A DNA stretch of 6,958 nucleotides from Spirochaetaceae bacterium. GTDB lineage: Bacteria; Spirochaetota; Spirochaetia; PWKH01. Made by a program: the position numbers and the translations under genes. Shown here piece after piece: positions 1 through 6,196 of the stretch; the first letter of the stretch is position 1; each line of letters starts with the position of its first letter. The notes beneath the pieces were generated by a model, which worked only from the letters and a program-made list of their open reading frames with translations, had not been told where the DNA came from and searched no databases. The stretch covers positions 1 through 6,958 of the forward strand of contig PWNW01000039.1 of NCBI GenBank assembly GCA_003557605.1, given 5' to 3'.

Positions 1-765
1 AGGAAGGGCTAGCTCATATTTCAGAAAGGCAAACCCCACCGGGACAGTAGAAGCAATCAGAAAATTCACCCCGGCCATGAACAGACTCATCCGCAGCAGA
101 GGCTTGTTATTCCATGCCGCATGAAGCATCACCCAAAGAGGGGGAGTATGAGCACGGGGAGGACGTTCTGGAATACGTGAGATAAAGACTATTCTTCCGA
201 TGATCAGCAGTGTGCCGATGAAAATAATCACCTGCATCCGGACAAGCGGTGAATTTTCGTCAACAACCAGTGAAGCAATAAGCAGAAACAGGGATACGGT
301 AATCTGCCAGCTGTATCGGAGCCTTCCGATATGAGCCCCCCTTTCTCCAGGGGGAATAATATACCGCTGAAGTGCAAACCATCCAGCAGAGTGAACGCTG
401 ATGGAAACAGCATAGAGAAAGATGCCCCCTACGAAGAGCATCAGTGCCCTGTCGGGGAAAAAGCCGGAGACAGAAGCTGCAGTCATCCCAGCCATGCCGA
501 CAAAGTAGGATGGTATCAGCATCCCTTTCAGACCGGTTTTTTCCATGATGTAGGCAAAGGGTATCAGGAGAAACAGCTTCAGCAGAGGGATCACCGATGT
601 GGTCATGAGGGACAAGAACTGGTCTGCCCCGAGACGGGATGCATAAATAATAAACAGACTGCTTTCACTGATTCCCATCTGCAGCACGGCGCCGAAACAA
701 GATGAGTATACGGCATATCTCATATACCGTTTTCTGTCTTCAAACCTCAGGGATGCTGCATACAT
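1..765 (-). CDS. MFS transporter, N-terminal part (cut by left edge)
   Basis: The minus-strand frame stays open from an ATG at 765 to the window edge (255 codons), so the C-terminal part is missing. Seen: a charged N-terminus (residues 1-19), then hydrophobic segments at about 20-42, 52-75, 82-102, 106-125, 150-168, 176-196 and 222-246. That gives six membrane helices, a hydrophilic linker (about 197-215) and the start of a seventh, the layout of the major facilitator superfamily. The GERGAHIGRLR stretch (140-150) after helix 4 resembles a cytoplasmic MFS loop motif. It should be an inner-membrane secondary transporter; the substrate cannot be read. The start is the first possible one, because a TGA lies ten codons upstream in frame; its Shine-Dalgarno is weak (AAAGG, about 14 nt away). 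It follows the kinase gene by 59 nt on the same strand, so co-transcription and transport of the kinase substrate are plausible. The family call is firm to moderate. Confidence 0.8.
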   Translation of the reverse strand, partial: MYAASLRFEDRKRYMRYAVYSSCFGAVLQMGISESSLFIIYASRLGADQFLSLMTTSVIPLLKLFLLIPFAYIMEKTGLKGMLIPSYFVGMAGMTAASVSGFFPDRALMLFVGGIFLYAVSISVHSAGWFALQRYIIPPGERGAHIGRLRYSWQITVSLFLLIASLVVDENSPLVRMQVIIFIGTLLIIGRIVFISRIPERPPRAHTPPLWVMLHAAWNNKPLLRMSLFMAGVNFLIASTVPVGFAFLKYELALP

Positions 766-824
766 GCTTTTTGCTGCCGCCTTTGGATGTGGTCACTTCC
801 GTTACCCTGCAGTCATTGTTTACC

Positions 825-2180
825 TCAGGGACTGAATACAGACTCCTGCTTGATCCAGGCAGCAAGAGCTTCCTGATACCCTGAAAACCATCTTGAACCT
901 GCAGCTGCAATGAGCGCAGCCCCGAATGTTCCGTTTTCTCTCTGGGAACTTCGGTATACACGTTTTTTTATCACCTGCGCCTGAATCTGCCGCAAAGCAT
1001 CGCTCTGGTTCGCCTTTCCTGTGGCAAGAACACCCTCAATGTTGTCTCCTGCAGCGACCTTTTCCAGAAGTCCTCCGACTCGGCCGGAGAGATATTCACA
1101 TATTGCTCTGATATGAACCGGATGATCAGCAAATTCTTCATCACCGGAAAAGCTCAAAGTCCCTGCATCCGGCCGGTAGCGCACTCCGTTGCATCCCAGG
1201 GGAACCTCAAGGGCAAGGTTAAGCATGTCGTCGATACCCATATCTGGAAGATGTGCATCCCGGTACCATTCAATCACCTCGGCCCCGGGACTTTCAAATG
1301 TCAGATTTGCATAAACTCCAGGAATGACATAGTCGCCGATGAAGGCATGGGGGCTGGGGCGATAGGACTCATGGAGACCGACACAGGCAAGTACCGTTCC
1401 AGTTGACTGTGCTGCATCAGCGAGAAACCCGATCCCTGCTCCCAGGGCGGCAACCATATGGTCCAGACCGCCTACATAGACGTTGATTCCTCCGGGAAGT
1501 CCCGTTTTATCAGAGAAGCTTGCTGATGTTTTCCCTGCAAAGGAGCCCGGAGCAGCAGGAGGTGAAAAGAACTCCCTGCCGATTCCAACGGCCTGCAGTG
1601 CAGGGTCCCACCAGCATTGATGCTTCACATCCAGCATGCTGATAAGCGAGGAAGTGCTGGTGTCGGCAAAGCTGTTTCCCGTCAGTCCAAAGAGGAAATA
1701 ATCCGATATTGTCATGAGCCTTGATGCACGCTTCATGAGTTCAGGTCGATGTTTCCTGAACCAGCTCAGGATAGTGACCATTCCGCCCCTTCCTGCAGGA
1801 CCGATACCGGTCACATCAAGATAATCATCACGCTCCCGAAGCTCCAGGTACGCAGGATCGGGCTCGCTGGCAAACACGGAGGGCCATAAAAAGAGGTCGC
1901 TTACCGGTTTGCCGTTCCCGTCGGCCAGGATGAAGCTTGTAGCCTGGGAACCATAGGACAGGGCATCTATTTCCCGAAGGTCAATACCGCCCTCCTCAGC
2001 AGCCTGGGAAAAGCAGGTCCGCAATGCTTCCCAAAACGCTTCAGGGTGTACAAGCACCTCCGAGCCCTCCTGACGCTTGGGAGTTCTTACTCTCCCTGAA
2101 CCGACACAGCTTCCATGTTCATCAACCAGGGACACCTTGAAATAACTGGTCCCCAAATCACAACCGAGCACATAGGGCAT
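825..2180 (-). CDS. FGGY-family carbohydrate kinase
   Basis: 451 residues, within the usual FGGY range. FGGY kinases are cytoplasmic enzymes that transfer phosphate from ATP to a sugar, polyol or related hydroxyl compound. Seen: the N-terminal phosphate motif DLGTSYFK (8-15); the substrate-side SYGSQATS (75-82), where xylulokinases have GQMHG; a linker typical of the family (SDYFLFGLTG, 159-168); the catalytic-base region GGLDHMVAALGAG (237-249) with probable base D240; the nucleotide motif STGT (259-262); and a C-terminal ATP-domain signature (386-424) that reads ATGKANQ instead of the common GG-A-N form. The start at 2180 is preferred because AAGGAG lies 9 nt upstream; the upstream ATG at 2222 has AAGG almost touching it. 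It is divergent from the FAD gene and upstream of the MFS gene. The substrate is unknown: the first-domain motif does not match glycerol, xylulose or gluconate kinases closely. Confidence 0.9.
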   Translation of the reverse strand: MPYVLGCDLGTSYFKVSLVDEHGSCVGSGRVRTPKRQEGSEVLVHPEAFWEALRTCFSQAAEEGGIDLREIDALSYGSQATSFILADGNGKPVSDLFLWPSVFASEPDPAYLELRERDDYLDVTGIGPAGRGGMVTILSWFRKHRPELMKRASRLMTISDYFLFGLTGNSFADTSTSSLISMLDVKHQCWWDPALQAVGIGREFFSPPAAPGSFAGKTSASFSDKTGLPGGINVYVGGLDHMVAALGAGIGFLADAAQSTGTVLACVGLHESYRPSPHAFIGDYVIPGVYANLTFESPGAEVIEWYRDAHLPDMGIDDMLNLALEVPLGCNGVRYRPDAGTLSFSGDEEFADHPVHIRAICEYLSGRVGGLLEKVAAGDNIEGVLATGKANQSDALRQIQAQVIKKRVYRSSQRENGTFGAALIAAAGSRWFSGYQEALAAWIKQESVFSP

Positions 2181-2189
2181 TGCAATGTT

Positions 2190-2195
2190 CTCCTT
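2190..2195 (-). promoter_or_regulatory. Ribosome binding site deciding the kinase start
   Basis: AAGGAG on the minus strand, 9 nt before the ATG at 2180. It supports this start over the in-frame ATG at 2222, which would add 14 residues ahead of the conserved phosphate-binding strand. Confidence 0.75.
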
Positions 2196-2235
2196 GTTTT
2201 CATTCTGCAGCAGGTACTGCATCCTTCGGTTGTAT

Positions 2236-2248
2236 ACTGTAGAACAGT
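2236..2248. promoter_or_regulatory. Candidate operator over the kinase -10 box
   Basis: Perfect 5-bp inverted repeat ACTGT-AGA-ACAGT. It covers the proposed -10 element of the leftward promoter, where a bound protein would block RNA polymerase. The arms are short, so chance is possible; no regulator gene is in the window. Confidence 0.3.
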
Positions 2249-2265
2249 CAGCAAAGAAATGTCAA
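2236..2265 (-). promoter_or_regulatory. Sigma70-like promoter for kinase-MFS unit
   Basis: On the minus strand a perfect TTGACA (2265-2260) is followed after 18 bp by TACAGT (2241-2236; four of six matches to TATAAT). Transcription would begin near 2229, giving a leader of about 50 nt. The -10 hexamer coincides with half of a dyad (ACTGT-AGA-ACAGT, 2236-2248), so repressor control is possible. Assigned by consensus match only. Confidence 0.55.
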
Positions 2266-2289
2266 GAAAAATATCAGAGGAATGAGCTT

Positions 2290-2301
2290 AAAAGTACTTT
2301 T
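2290..2301. promoter_or_regulatory. 12-bp palindrome between the divergent promoters
   Basis: AAAAGTACTTTT is a perfect palindrome lying between the two -35 elements, at roughly -66 of the leftward and -56 of the rightward start. This is a typical place for an activator or a shared regulator. AT-rich sequence raises the chance of coincidence. Confidence 0.3.
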
Positions 2302-2316
2302 TTCGTAAACCCGCAT

Positions 2317-2345
2317 TTGATTAATCATGAATAAATTCCTATAAT
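2317..2345 (+). promoter_or_regulatory. Sigma70-like promoter for the FAD oxidoreductase gene
   Basis: TTGATT (2317-2322; four of six matches) and a perfect TATAAT (2340-2345) are separated by exactly 17 bp. Transcription would begin near 2352, about 40 nt before the ATG at 2391. A perfect 10-bp palindrome, TGATTAATCA (2318-2327), overlaps the -35 element. A second inverted repeat overlaps the -10 element. Confidence 0.65.
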
Positions 2346-2361
2346 AGTTATCGAATAGGAA
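2336..2361. promoter_or_regulatory. Candidate operator over -10 and start of FAD gene promoter
   Basis: Perfect 7-bp inverted repeat, TTCCTAT (2336-2342) and ATAGGAA (2355-2361), separated by 12 bp. It spans the -10 hexamer and the expected transcription start. The half-site centres are 19 bp apart, about two helical turns, which suits a dimeric repressor on one DNA face. Inferred from geometry alone. Confidence 0.4.
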
Positions 2362-2379
2362 ACTACAATTTGACATCAT

Positions 2380-2385
2380 GGAGGA
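2380..2385 (+). promoter_or_regulatory. Ribosome binding site deciding the FAD gene start
   Basis: GGAGGA lies 5 nt before the ATG at 2391. This favours 2391 over the in-frame TTG at 2370, from which the same element would sit inside the coding sequence. Confidence 0.8.
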
Positions 2386-2390
2386 GTTTG

Positions 2391-3734
2391 ATGGCCAGTT
2401 CACAGTATGACGTAATTGTTGCAGGAGGAGGACCGGCAGGCATTGCCTCTGCGGTCGCAGCAGCACGAGACGGTGCAAAGACGCTTCTGATTGAACGCAG
2501 CAGCTGCCTGGGAGGGACCCTGGCAATGGGAATTCCTCTGCTCGCGGTATTCGACGGACAAGGAAACAGGGCTGTTGCAGGCATCATGGAAGAGATGGTC
2601 CAGCGGCTTATCCAGGAGGGAGGGTCAGTCGGTCATGTCCTGGGAGCCCGGTGGTCCAACAACGGGTACATGCAGGGAGATCAGTTTTCCCTTGCCCCTA
2701 TTGATCCCGAACTAGTGATTTATGTCGCCCAGGAGATGGTGCTTGAGGCAGGTGCTGACATCCTGCTGCATTCCTGGATTACCGGTGTCACCATGGAGGG
2801 ATCCGCTGTTACCGGGGTTAAGGTATACAATAAATCAGGGGAGCAGACATATACCGCTCAGGTGGTCATTGACACCACCGGTGATGCCGATCTCTGCATG
2901 CATGCGGGAGCTCAGATGCTCAGCAAACAGCGGGTTCAGAACTCCACGATCCTGTTCACCATGAGCAATGTGGATACAGAAAAACTTGCCCAGGCGCTTC
3001 AGGAGGGCACCCATGTGGACGGAAAGGGCTGGTGGCATTCCCGGCTGGTAACATCAAAAAAGGTAAATTCGGACAGAGAAACCCATGCACACATTGCAGG
3101 CCATTTCGTATTTGAAGACCAGACAGTGACATTTACGGCAGTTTCTGTCCGTGAGGGAGAGGTTTCCCTGAATGCCACCAGAACTGTCAACGTGGATGCA
3201 GCTGATGCCCTGAGCCTAACGAAGGGAGAAATATCTGAACGGCGGAACATCAGAAACCTCACCCTGAAGCTTAAAAAACATGTTCCGGGATTTGAAGAAG
3301 CCTATGTGTCCAGAAGCAATCCCATCGGCATACGGGAAAGCAGGACCATCATCGGAGATTACCTGCTTACCGATGAAGATATCATCGAAGGACGGGACTT
3401 CGAAGACTCCATAGCCAGGGGAGCATATCCCTCGGACATCCATGATCCCAGGGGCGGAAAGACCCAGTTTGTATTCATCAGAAACGGGGGCACCTACGGT
3501 ATCCCGTACCGCTGTCTGCTTCCAAAGGGAATCGATAATCTCATAGCTGCGGGAAGGTCAATATCAGCAACCCAGACAGCCATGGGAACCATCAGGCTTC
3601 AGTCAACGGTGATGGCCCAGGGTCAGGCTGCAGGAACTGCTGCCGCCATGGCGGTAAAACAGCAGGTGACTCCCAGGACCATCGACACCGCATCCCTGAG
3701 AGCATCCCTAGTGGAACAAAAAGCAATTATCTAG
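2391..3734 (+). CDS. FAD-dependent oxidoreductase (FAD_oxidored family)
   Basis: 447 residues, soluble, no signal peptide. Seen: an N-terminal Rossmann strand-turn-helix with GGGPAG (12-17) and acidic E35 ending the second strand (the ribose-binding position), followed by SSCLGG (37-42); a second FAD contact DTTGDAD (161-167); GIRESRTIIGDY (313-324); and a C-terminal block running from IPYRCLLPKG (371-380) through NLIAAGRSIS (383-392) to MAQGQAAGTAAAMA (408-421), which closes the FAD site in the PF12831 group. Family members are flavoproteins that oxidise or reduce small molecules; the substrate here is not readable. It lies alone on the plus strand, divergent from the kinase and convergent with the lyase. 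It has no fused electron-transfer domain and no iron-sulphur cysteine cluster, so an external partner or direct oxygen or quinone use is open. Family assignment is strong, function unknown. Confidence 0.9.
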   Translation: MASSQYDVIVAGGGPAGIASAVAAARDGAKTLLIERSSCLGGTLAMGIPLLAVFDGQGNRAVAGIMEEMVQRLIQEGGSVGHVLGARWSNNGYMQGDQFSLAPIDPELVIYVAQEMVLEAGADILLHSWITGVTMEGSAVTGVKVYNKSGEQTYTAQVVIDTTGDADLCMHAGAQMLSKQRVQNSTILFTMSNVDTEKLAQALQEGTHVDGKGWWHSRLVTSKKVNSDRETHAHIAGHFVFEDQTVTFTAVSVREGEVSLNATRTVNVDAADALSLTKGEISERRNIRNLTLKLKKHVPGFEEAYVSRSNPIGIRESRTIIGDYLLTDEDIIEGRDFEDSIARGAYPSDIHDPRGGKTQFVFIRNGGTYGIPYRCLLPKGIDNLIAAGRSISATQTAMGTIRLQSTVMAQGQAAGTAAAMAVKQQVTPRTIDTASLRASLVEQKAII

Positions 3735-3749
3735 GGGAAAATGCTCCTG
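3735..3749. other. 15-bp convergent intergenic gap, no clear terminator
   Basis: The FAD oxidoreductase and the lyase genes end tail to tail with 15 bp between their stop codons. I find no GC-rich hairpin followed by a T-run on either strand. The nearest hairpin, AGGATG-TAC-CATCCT (3771-3785), lies inside the lyase 3' end and lacks a T-tract. Transcripts from the two strands may overlap here. Confidence 0.6.
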
Positions 3750-5165
3750 TCAGGAATCAGGTTCATCCGGAGGATGTACCATCCTGCGGGGATCAAACAG
3801 CTGGTCTGCCTCCTCCTGTGTCACCAGCCCAAGCTCCACAGCAGCCTGGGCTGCCGTGATGTTCCGTTCAGCTGCATAGGATGCGGTTTTGGCCCCCGTG
3901 GGATAATCAAACCGTGAGGCAATCACTGAAGAAAGGGCCAGGGACGATCCTGCATAGGAGCTGCATGCCTCCTCACGGGCCTCTATACCTGCTATGCATC
4001 GCCTGGCAAACACCGGTATACCCCTGGTAAGGAGTGCAAAGGATTCAAATAAGCAGGCGGTAATAACCGGCTCCCAGATATTGAGATCCAGTTCTCCGTC
4101 TTCAGCAGCAAGGGTAACTGAGAGGTCATTGCCGCAGACCTTGAACCAGATCTGCCGCATCAGTTCAGGCAGCACAGGATTTACCTTGCCGGGCATCATG
4201 GAGGAACCCGGCTGTAGAGCAGGCAGGGTTATCTCACCCAGCCCTGCCCTCGGACCTGATGAGAGCAGTCTCAGGTCCCGCGAAATTTTTGAGATCCCCG
4301 CTGAAAGTCCCTTCAGGGCAGCGGAGAGAGTTATGTAGATATCGGCATTCTGCAGGCCGTCAAAGAAGTTTTCATCCCGACGGACCTCAAGACCTGTGCA
4401 TTCTGCAAGCCGTATGTACACCCGTTGAAGGTATCCAGGTTCTGTCAGAGCCCCTGTTCCCACAGCAGTACCACCGAGGGGAATAGAGAGGAACTCGGGC
4501 CTGATCCGTTCCAGCTGCTCCCTCTGCCGCTTCACCAGGGATGCATATCCGCTGAACTCCTGCCCGAGAGTAAGAGGAAGGGCATCCTGCAGGCAGGTTC
4601 TTCCCAGTTTCACCACCTTGGAGAACTGCTGAGTCTTTTTCTCAAGTTCGTCCTCAAGCACCTTAATGCTTTCCAACAGGTCCCCGATATAGTGCCAGCA
4701 GGTCAGCTTGATGGCCGAGGGTATCACATCATTTGTGGACTGGCACATATTCACATGGGTGTTGGGGTGAATCTCCGGGACATTCTTTCTTCCATATTTC
4801 ATCTCCCCGGCGATGTTTGCAAGCACCTCATTGACATTCATGTTCGTGGATGTTCCGCCGCCTCCCTGGAGCACATCCAGGGGAAACTGGTCCATATAGG
4901 ATCCGGAAATTATTTCATCAGCTGCCTTGATGACCGCTTCTGCAATATCTTTTTCCAGTGCTTTGATGTCGCAGTTAGCCATGGCAGCTGCTTTCTTGAT
5001 CAGCACCACATTCTGAATGTAGCGGGGATAGGCTGCAGTGGAGGTGTCGGAGACCTGGAAGTTTTCCTTCGCACGCTGCGTCTGAATACCGAAATACACC
5101 GCATCTTCAAGATACATCTCACCCAATGAATCCCGTTCTTTTCTCATCCCTGCATGCTCCTTCAT
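3750..5165 (-). CDS. Aspartase/fumarase-superfamily lyase, aspartase-like
   Basis: 471 residues, full length for aspartate ammonia-lyase. These cytoplasmic homotetramers eliminate ammonia (or water) from aspartate-like acids to give fumarate-like products. Seen: GGGGTSTNMN (101-110), STND (143-146), GRTCLQDALP (188-197), SSGPRAGLGEITLP (302-315) and the flexible serine-loop signature GSSMMPGKVNP (320-330), with catalytic Ser expected at S321 and K327 for the carboxylate. DLNIWEPVI (360-368) follows aspartases rather than fumarases. Odd: C191 replaces the His (Bacillus) or Gln (E. coli) that follows the conserved GRT, and the usual C-terminal NPxIGY is replaced around 415-426. Ergothionase and other amine lyases share this fold, so aspartate is not certain. 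The start at 5165 overlaps the dipeptidase stop by ATGA (AGGAG 11 nt upstream). The ATG at 5147 has a better placed AAGGAG and would remove six residues. Confidence 0.85.
   Translation of the reverse strand: MKEHAGMRKERDSLGEMYLEDAVYFGIQTQRAKENFQVSDTSTAAYPRYIQNVVLIKKAAAMANCDIKALEKDIAEAVIKAADEIISGSYMDQFPLDVLQGGGGTSTNMNVNEVLANIAGEMKYGRKNVPEIHPNTHVNMCQSTNDVIPSAIKLTCWHYIGDLLESIKVLEDELEKKTQQFSKVVKLGRTCLQDALPLTLGQEFSGYASLVKRQREQLERIRPEFLSIPLGGTAVGTGALTEPGYLQRVYIRLAECTGLEVRRDENFFDGLQNADIYITLSAALKGLSAGISKISRDLRLLSSGPRAGLGEITLPALQPGSSMMPGKVNPVLPELMRQIWFKVCGNDLSVTLAAEDGELDLNIWEPVITACLFESFALLTRGIPVFARRCIAGIEAREEACSSYAGSSLALSSVIASRFDYPTGAKTASYAAERNITAAQAAVELGLVTQEEADQLFDPRRMVHPPDEPDS
5157..5162 (-). promoter_or_regulatory. 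Ribosome binding site for alternative lyase start
   Basis: AAGGAG on the minus strand, 9 nt before the in-frame ATG at 5147, next to the ATGA overlap. It either serves a start at 5147 or boosts coupled re-initiation from the upstream dipeptidase gene. The N-terminus of the lyase is therefore uncertain by six residues. Confidence 0.5.
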
Positions 5166-6169
5166 GACCCCGTAATCTCCTGAAACACCCGAAGGAAGTT
5201 CTCTCCGAGAATCTTCTCAATGTGCGACGGGGTGTATCCCCGTCCCATCAGTCCGTCGGTAAGGTTCGGCAGTTTGTCTATTGATTCCAGTCCTTCGGTA
5301 AAGGATGCGGTAAAGAAATCATCGACGGTACCGAACATATCGGGCCTCCGAGTCCTCCACGTGCGTACCGATGCAGGGACCGCTGTATCGGTTTTCAGCC
5401 CCTCAATATAGTCAAGACCAATGCCGACGGCATCAATTCCCCCAATTTTCACGGCATGGTCAACCTGGTCAAGAAAGTCGGAGATGTCAGGGGATTTCTT
5501 TCGGGTAACCAGAGCAGGATGGGGCGTCAGTCCGATATACCCTCCCCGTTCTGCGGACATGCGGATCTGTTCATCGGTCTTGTTGCGCATATTGTCACAC
5601 AGGGCCCGGCAGTTTGCATGGGTAAATACCGCAGGTGAGGAAGAGACCTTCAGGGCTTCTTCGGTGGAGGCGTCACCAGTATGGGAGAGATCGACCATCA
5701 TACCGAGACGGTTCATCTCCTCGATGACTTCAAGACCGAAGTACCGGAGTCCCGAATTGGTTCTCTCACCGCAGCCGTCACCTGCCCGGTTTCCTCCGGT
5801 ATAGGTCACCTGCACAACCCGGACACCAAGATCATAGAACACCTCCAGGAATGAGACATCATCCTCTATGGGTTCAATATCCTGAAACCCCAGGATGAGA
5901 GCAGTTCTTCCCTCCCCCTTGGCCTGCCGTACGTCATCAGCACTGCAGGCAAGGACGGCATGTCCCTTCATTCGGTCAAGCTGCTTTCTGATTCCGGCGA
6001 TCTGACGGACCGCACCCTTGAAATCCTCTGAAATTGCCGCAGTAATTACTGCGGCATCAACTCCCCCCTTGTGCACTGCAGGATAAAACTCCTTATCCAG
6101 GATGTAGGGAAATGAAAGGGAGTCAATTACCAAGGCCTGCTTGTGCAGCTGCACAGCTTCTTCACGCAT
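5162..6169 (-). CDS. M19 (renal dipeptidase) family protein with altered metal site
   Basis: 335 residues, no signal peptide, so cytoplasmic. M19 enzymes are TIM-barrel dizinc dipeptidases. Seen: GVRVVQVTYTGGN (115-127), the MNRLGMMVDLSH block (152-163), THANCRAL (183-190), NMRNKTDEQI (193-202), GGYIGLTPHP (209-218), GIGLDYIEG (249-257) and the terminal ILGENFLRVF (320-329). Retained metal or catalytic positions: H163, H184, D253. Changed: the usual HxD near the N-terminus reads LSF (L18, F20), and the bridging Glu of the EG motif appears as Q96 in GFQDIEP. From memory, a branch of M19 shares this GFQ signature. It may bind one metal or act on something other than L-dipeptides. Start: AAGGAG 7 nt upstream. 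It lies 27 nt after the amidohydrolase stop and overlaps the lyase start by ATGA, so it is the middle gene of an operon. Confidence 0.88.
   Translation of the reverse strand: MREEAVQLHKQALVIDSLSFPYILDKEFYPAVHKGGVDAAVITAAISEDFKGAVRQIAGIRKQLDRMKGHAVLACSADDVRQAKGEGRTALILGFQDIEPIEDDVSFLEVFYDLGVRVVQVTYTGGNRAGDGCGERTNSGLRYFGLEVIEEMNRLGMMVDLSHTGDASTEEALKVSSSPAVFTHANCRALCDNMRNKTDEQIRMSAERGGYIGLTPHPALVTRKKSPDISDFLDQVDHAVKIGGIDAVGIGLDYIEGLKTDTAVPASVRTWRTRRPDMFGTVDDFFTASFTEGLESIDKLPNLTDGLMGRGYTPSHIEKILGENFLRVFQEITGS
6035..6056. repeat. 22-bp perfect palindrome inside the M19 gene
   Basis: Arms of 11 bp with no spacer: TGCCGCAGTAA followed directly by its reverse complement. It encodes the Ala-Ala-Val-Ile-Thr-Ala-Ala region (about residues 39-45) on the minus strand. 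It is longer than expected by chance in a window this size. Confidence 0.7.
6142..6155. repeat. 14-bp perfect palindrome near the M19 gene start
   Basis: TGTGCAGCTGCACA, within codons 5-10 of the M19 gene. Hairpin formation in the mRNA close to the start codon is possible. Modest on its own, but it lies between two longer palindromes. Confidence 0.5.
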
Positions 6170-6176
6170 ACCGTCT

Positions 6177-6182
6177 CTCCTT
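6177..6182 (-). promoter_or_regulatory. Ribosome binding site of the M19 gene
   Basis: AAGGAG on the minus strand, 7 nt before the ATG at 6169. It lies in the 27-nt spacer after the amidohydrolase stop codon and fixes the start. Confidence 0.7.
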
Positions 6183-6196
6183 GCACATTCATAGTT

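Noticed and set aside
314..331. 7-bp inverted repeat TATCGGA-GCCT-TCCGATA inside the MFS gene
   Set aside because: Arms of this length with a free spacer are expected by chance several times in 7 kb.
331..705. 124-codon open frame on the plus strand
   Set aside because: It runs opposite the MFS gene and is rich in His, Gln and Gly without domain features. The minus-strand frame shows regular membrane helices.
922..954. Imperfect hairpin (CCGAA-T-GTTCC / GGAACTTCGG) considered as terminator
   Set aside because: It lies about 100 bp inside the kinase 3' end, has a 12-nt loop and is not followed by a T-run in the direction of transcription.
2178..2222. Longer kinase starting at the ATG at 2222
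   Set aside because: AAGG touches that ATG, too close for initiation, and the extra 14 residues precede the conserved first strand. The ATG at 2180 has AAGGAG at 9 nt.
2370..2390. TTG start for the FAD oxidoreductase
   Set aside because: The GGAGGA element lies downstream of the TTG and 5 nt before the ATG at 2391, and the Rossmann fold begins right after that ATG.
2381..2398. Resemblance to the 5' end of 16S rRNA (GAGTTTGATGGC)
   Set aside because: The match is short and comes from a ribosome binding site plus start codon; no rRNA sequence follows.
4425..5129. 234-codon open frame on the plus strand
   Set aside because: It lies entirely opposite the lyase gene, whose minus-strand product carries all family motifs; the plus-strand protein resembles nothing and has no convincing ribosome binding site.
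3750..5165. Assignment as fumarase class II
   Set aside because: GPRAGLGEITLP and DLNIWEPVI follow aspartases, and the fumarase GRTH is absent. PGKVNP alone does not decide, because Bacillus aspartase has it too.
5226..5244. GC-rich hairpin GACGGGG-TGTAT-CCCCGTC in the M19 gene
   Set aside because: It encodes conserved family residues (GRGYTP), has 7-bp arms and no T-run; chance is sufficient.
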